Of a stretch of 64,000 nt of DNA, positions 62,836 through 64,000 are shown one piece after another. The notes beneath the pieces are model-generated. The model was not told where the DNA came from and searched no databases. It worked only from the letters and a program-made list of their open reading frames with translations. Numbering within the stretch: position 1 is the stretch's first letter; each line of letters opens with the position of its first letter. Both the position numbers and the translations under genes were made by a program. This stretch comes from Nymphaea colorata (taxonomy: Eukaryota > Streptophyta > Magnoliopsida > Nymphaeales > Nymphaeaceae): NCBI RefSeq assembly GCF_008831285.2, contig NC_045145.1, positions 20,476,040 through 20,540,039 on the forward strand, given 5' to 3'.

Positions 62836-63586
62836 TTAAGGGGTAGTTTGACAACAATAAAACATTGTTGAATTCTGCCGCATTTTTTGCGAATCCACGG
62901 GATGGTAATAGGGATTGACTTGTCAGCCTAACTGTTGGATAATGAGAAATTCTTTGTAAATTAAATGTTGGAGAGTGGAGCAAGATCCATACTTGACAGG
63001 CTTCCCTAATAAACAGGTTTTGCCGCGATCTCATGTTTATGAGGGGGTGGTTTTTTCTTATACTTTGTAATCGTCGGTGCGGTGGAAAAACTGTTTGTCG
63101 TGGATGTAGGAGAACATTGTCTTTGAACCACTTGAATCGAATCGATGAATCTTCATCTTTTTCTTCTTTTGTTTTCCTCTTCTCTGGGTGCATCAAGGGA
63201 GTGTGTGAGAGAGTCACCTTCTTAACAAGAAACCCATGTGGAATCTGACCACTGTGAAATCAACGTTATGTAAAAGCTAAAGCTGCTCAATGCGAGGACT
63301 AAGAAGGTCTTCAACTTGACGCCCGTTACGATTTCCTCCAATAATTTGCATACCGTTTCTAGTGGTAATGCTTATAATACAGAAGCTAATATATATATGC
63401 TCAACATTGATTCTTTTGCTGCTATTCTCACCATTGATCAGATTCAATCTTTTACAAGAATATTGAAGGGGTTGTTTGACAACAATAACATATTGTCTCA
63501 TGAATCTACTTAAAAAAAATGGGACAAACTTTGTCCCATTTTTTGAAGACAGAAATTACGTTTTACTGTTGCCAAACAACCCTTAA
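62836..63586. mobile_element. Non-autonomous element(s) with AGGGGTTGTTTGACAAC ends
   Basis: AAGGGGTAGTTTGACAACAA at 62,836 and GAAGGGGTTGTTTGACAAC at about 63,466 are two left-type ends. The only right-type end is GTTGCCAAACAACCCTTAA at about 63,569-63,587, the reverse complement of the same motif. This may be one 120-bp MITE (63,466-63,586) beside a solo end, or a larger 750-bp element. A perfect 15-bp inverted repeat with a one-base loop (AAAAAATGGGACAAA, C, TTTGTCCCATTTTTT) lies at about 63,514-63,544. Confidence 0.5.
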
Positions 63587-63587
63587 T

Positions 63588-64000
63588 TGTCACTCTAAGA
63601 AATAGTTTAAACGTTACAACTCTTATGATAGTAAGGTGCTCAGCTCAACAAAAATATTTCATGTCATTTTGTTAACTGAATGGAGCTTGTCTCATTGCAT
63701 TGAAAGGCAAATAATTCAAGGGACGAATTCAACTTAAGGGATCAATCATTTAACCAACTAACGAGAAGACAAATCTGGTCACAGGAATGAGGCTGGCAAG
63801 AAATTTGTCAATCGCCTAGAAGTGAACATTGAATAGAGGAAAACGAAAAAATAGATCGTTGGCAGAAATCAAGCGGTGGGATTTAGTAGGGGCCCAGTCG
63901 CCGTGACATTGACAACTAAGGCCTAATTCAAACGATTGAATTCTTTTTACATCAGTAAATATTTCTTACAGATAGTGAGCAAAGAGATGAACTGAAATCA
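63588..64000. other. Intergenic; nothing recognised
   Basis: AT-rich sequence up to the window edge, no coding signal. Confidence 0.4.

Noticed and set aside
62831..63248. 128-codon minus and 71-codon plus frames
   Set aside because: They overlap each other and lie within the putative non-autonomous element; no domain.
1..64000. CRISPR arrays, prokaryotic operons, phage or viral genes
   Set aside because: None seen. The intron-split plant genes and repeat content show eukaryotic nuclear DNA; no viral coat, polymerase or movement protein signatures were noticed.

Overview
This window is nuclear DNA of a flowering plant. The evidence is three intron-split genes of recognisable plant families with GT..AG junctions, an intron-bearing relic of an ER-lumenal BiP gene, a truncated plant LINE, several short inverted-repeat DNA transposon relics, and abundant (GA)n/(TA)n microsatellites. 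I cannot name the species from sequence alone.

Three genes look intact and could be assembled exon by exon in frame. (1) A PDCD2-like gene, plus strand, 12,668-16,843: 7 exons, 378 codons, a probable chaperone for a small-subunit ribosomal protein. Its promoter carries a telo-box and a site II element, the usual pair for plant ribosome-biogenesis genes. (2) A transmembrane ascorbate-dependent cytochrome b561 gene, plus strand, 19,270-23,622: 4 exons, 233 codons, all four haem histidines present. (3) A class VIIIc bHLH factor of the RHD6/RSL class I (root-hair) type, minus strand, 31,351-32,864: 5 exons, 315 codons. They do not form a functional unit.

Layout. 0-2.4 kb: decayed BiP (HSP70) pseudogene, minus strand. 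3.3-5.3 kb: 5'-truncated LINE reverse transcriptase relic, minus strand. 6.0-6.6 kb: GGGCC-rich hAT-like element that may enclose the 5' end of a foreign gene. 6.6-12.4 kb: exon-like scraps and a PPR relic. 12.6-16.8 kb: PDCD2-like gene. 17.7-18.1 kb: a hAT-like MITE. 19.3-23.6 kb: cytochrome b561. 23.6-31.3 kb: gene-poor. 31.4-32.9 kb: RSL bHLH. 33.5 kb: ankyrin-like scrap.

From 34,781 to 49,153 lies the most striking structure, a direct tandem duplication (unit A about 8.3 kb, unit B about 6.1 kb) with a readable junction at 43,073. Unit B has lost about 2.4 kb in several deletions that have short matching ends. The right third of the two units is almost identical while the rest differs by several percent, which suggests gene conversion. 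The unit itself contains still older tandem repeats. No gene in the duplicated unit could be recognised. From 49 to 64 kb the sequence is repeat-rich: MITE relics of three or four families, a tRNA-derived SINE head, and a three-copy tandem array of about 0.6 kb units at 60.8-62.3 kb. I saw no clear undescribed biological system; the duplicated block is the part most worth following up.
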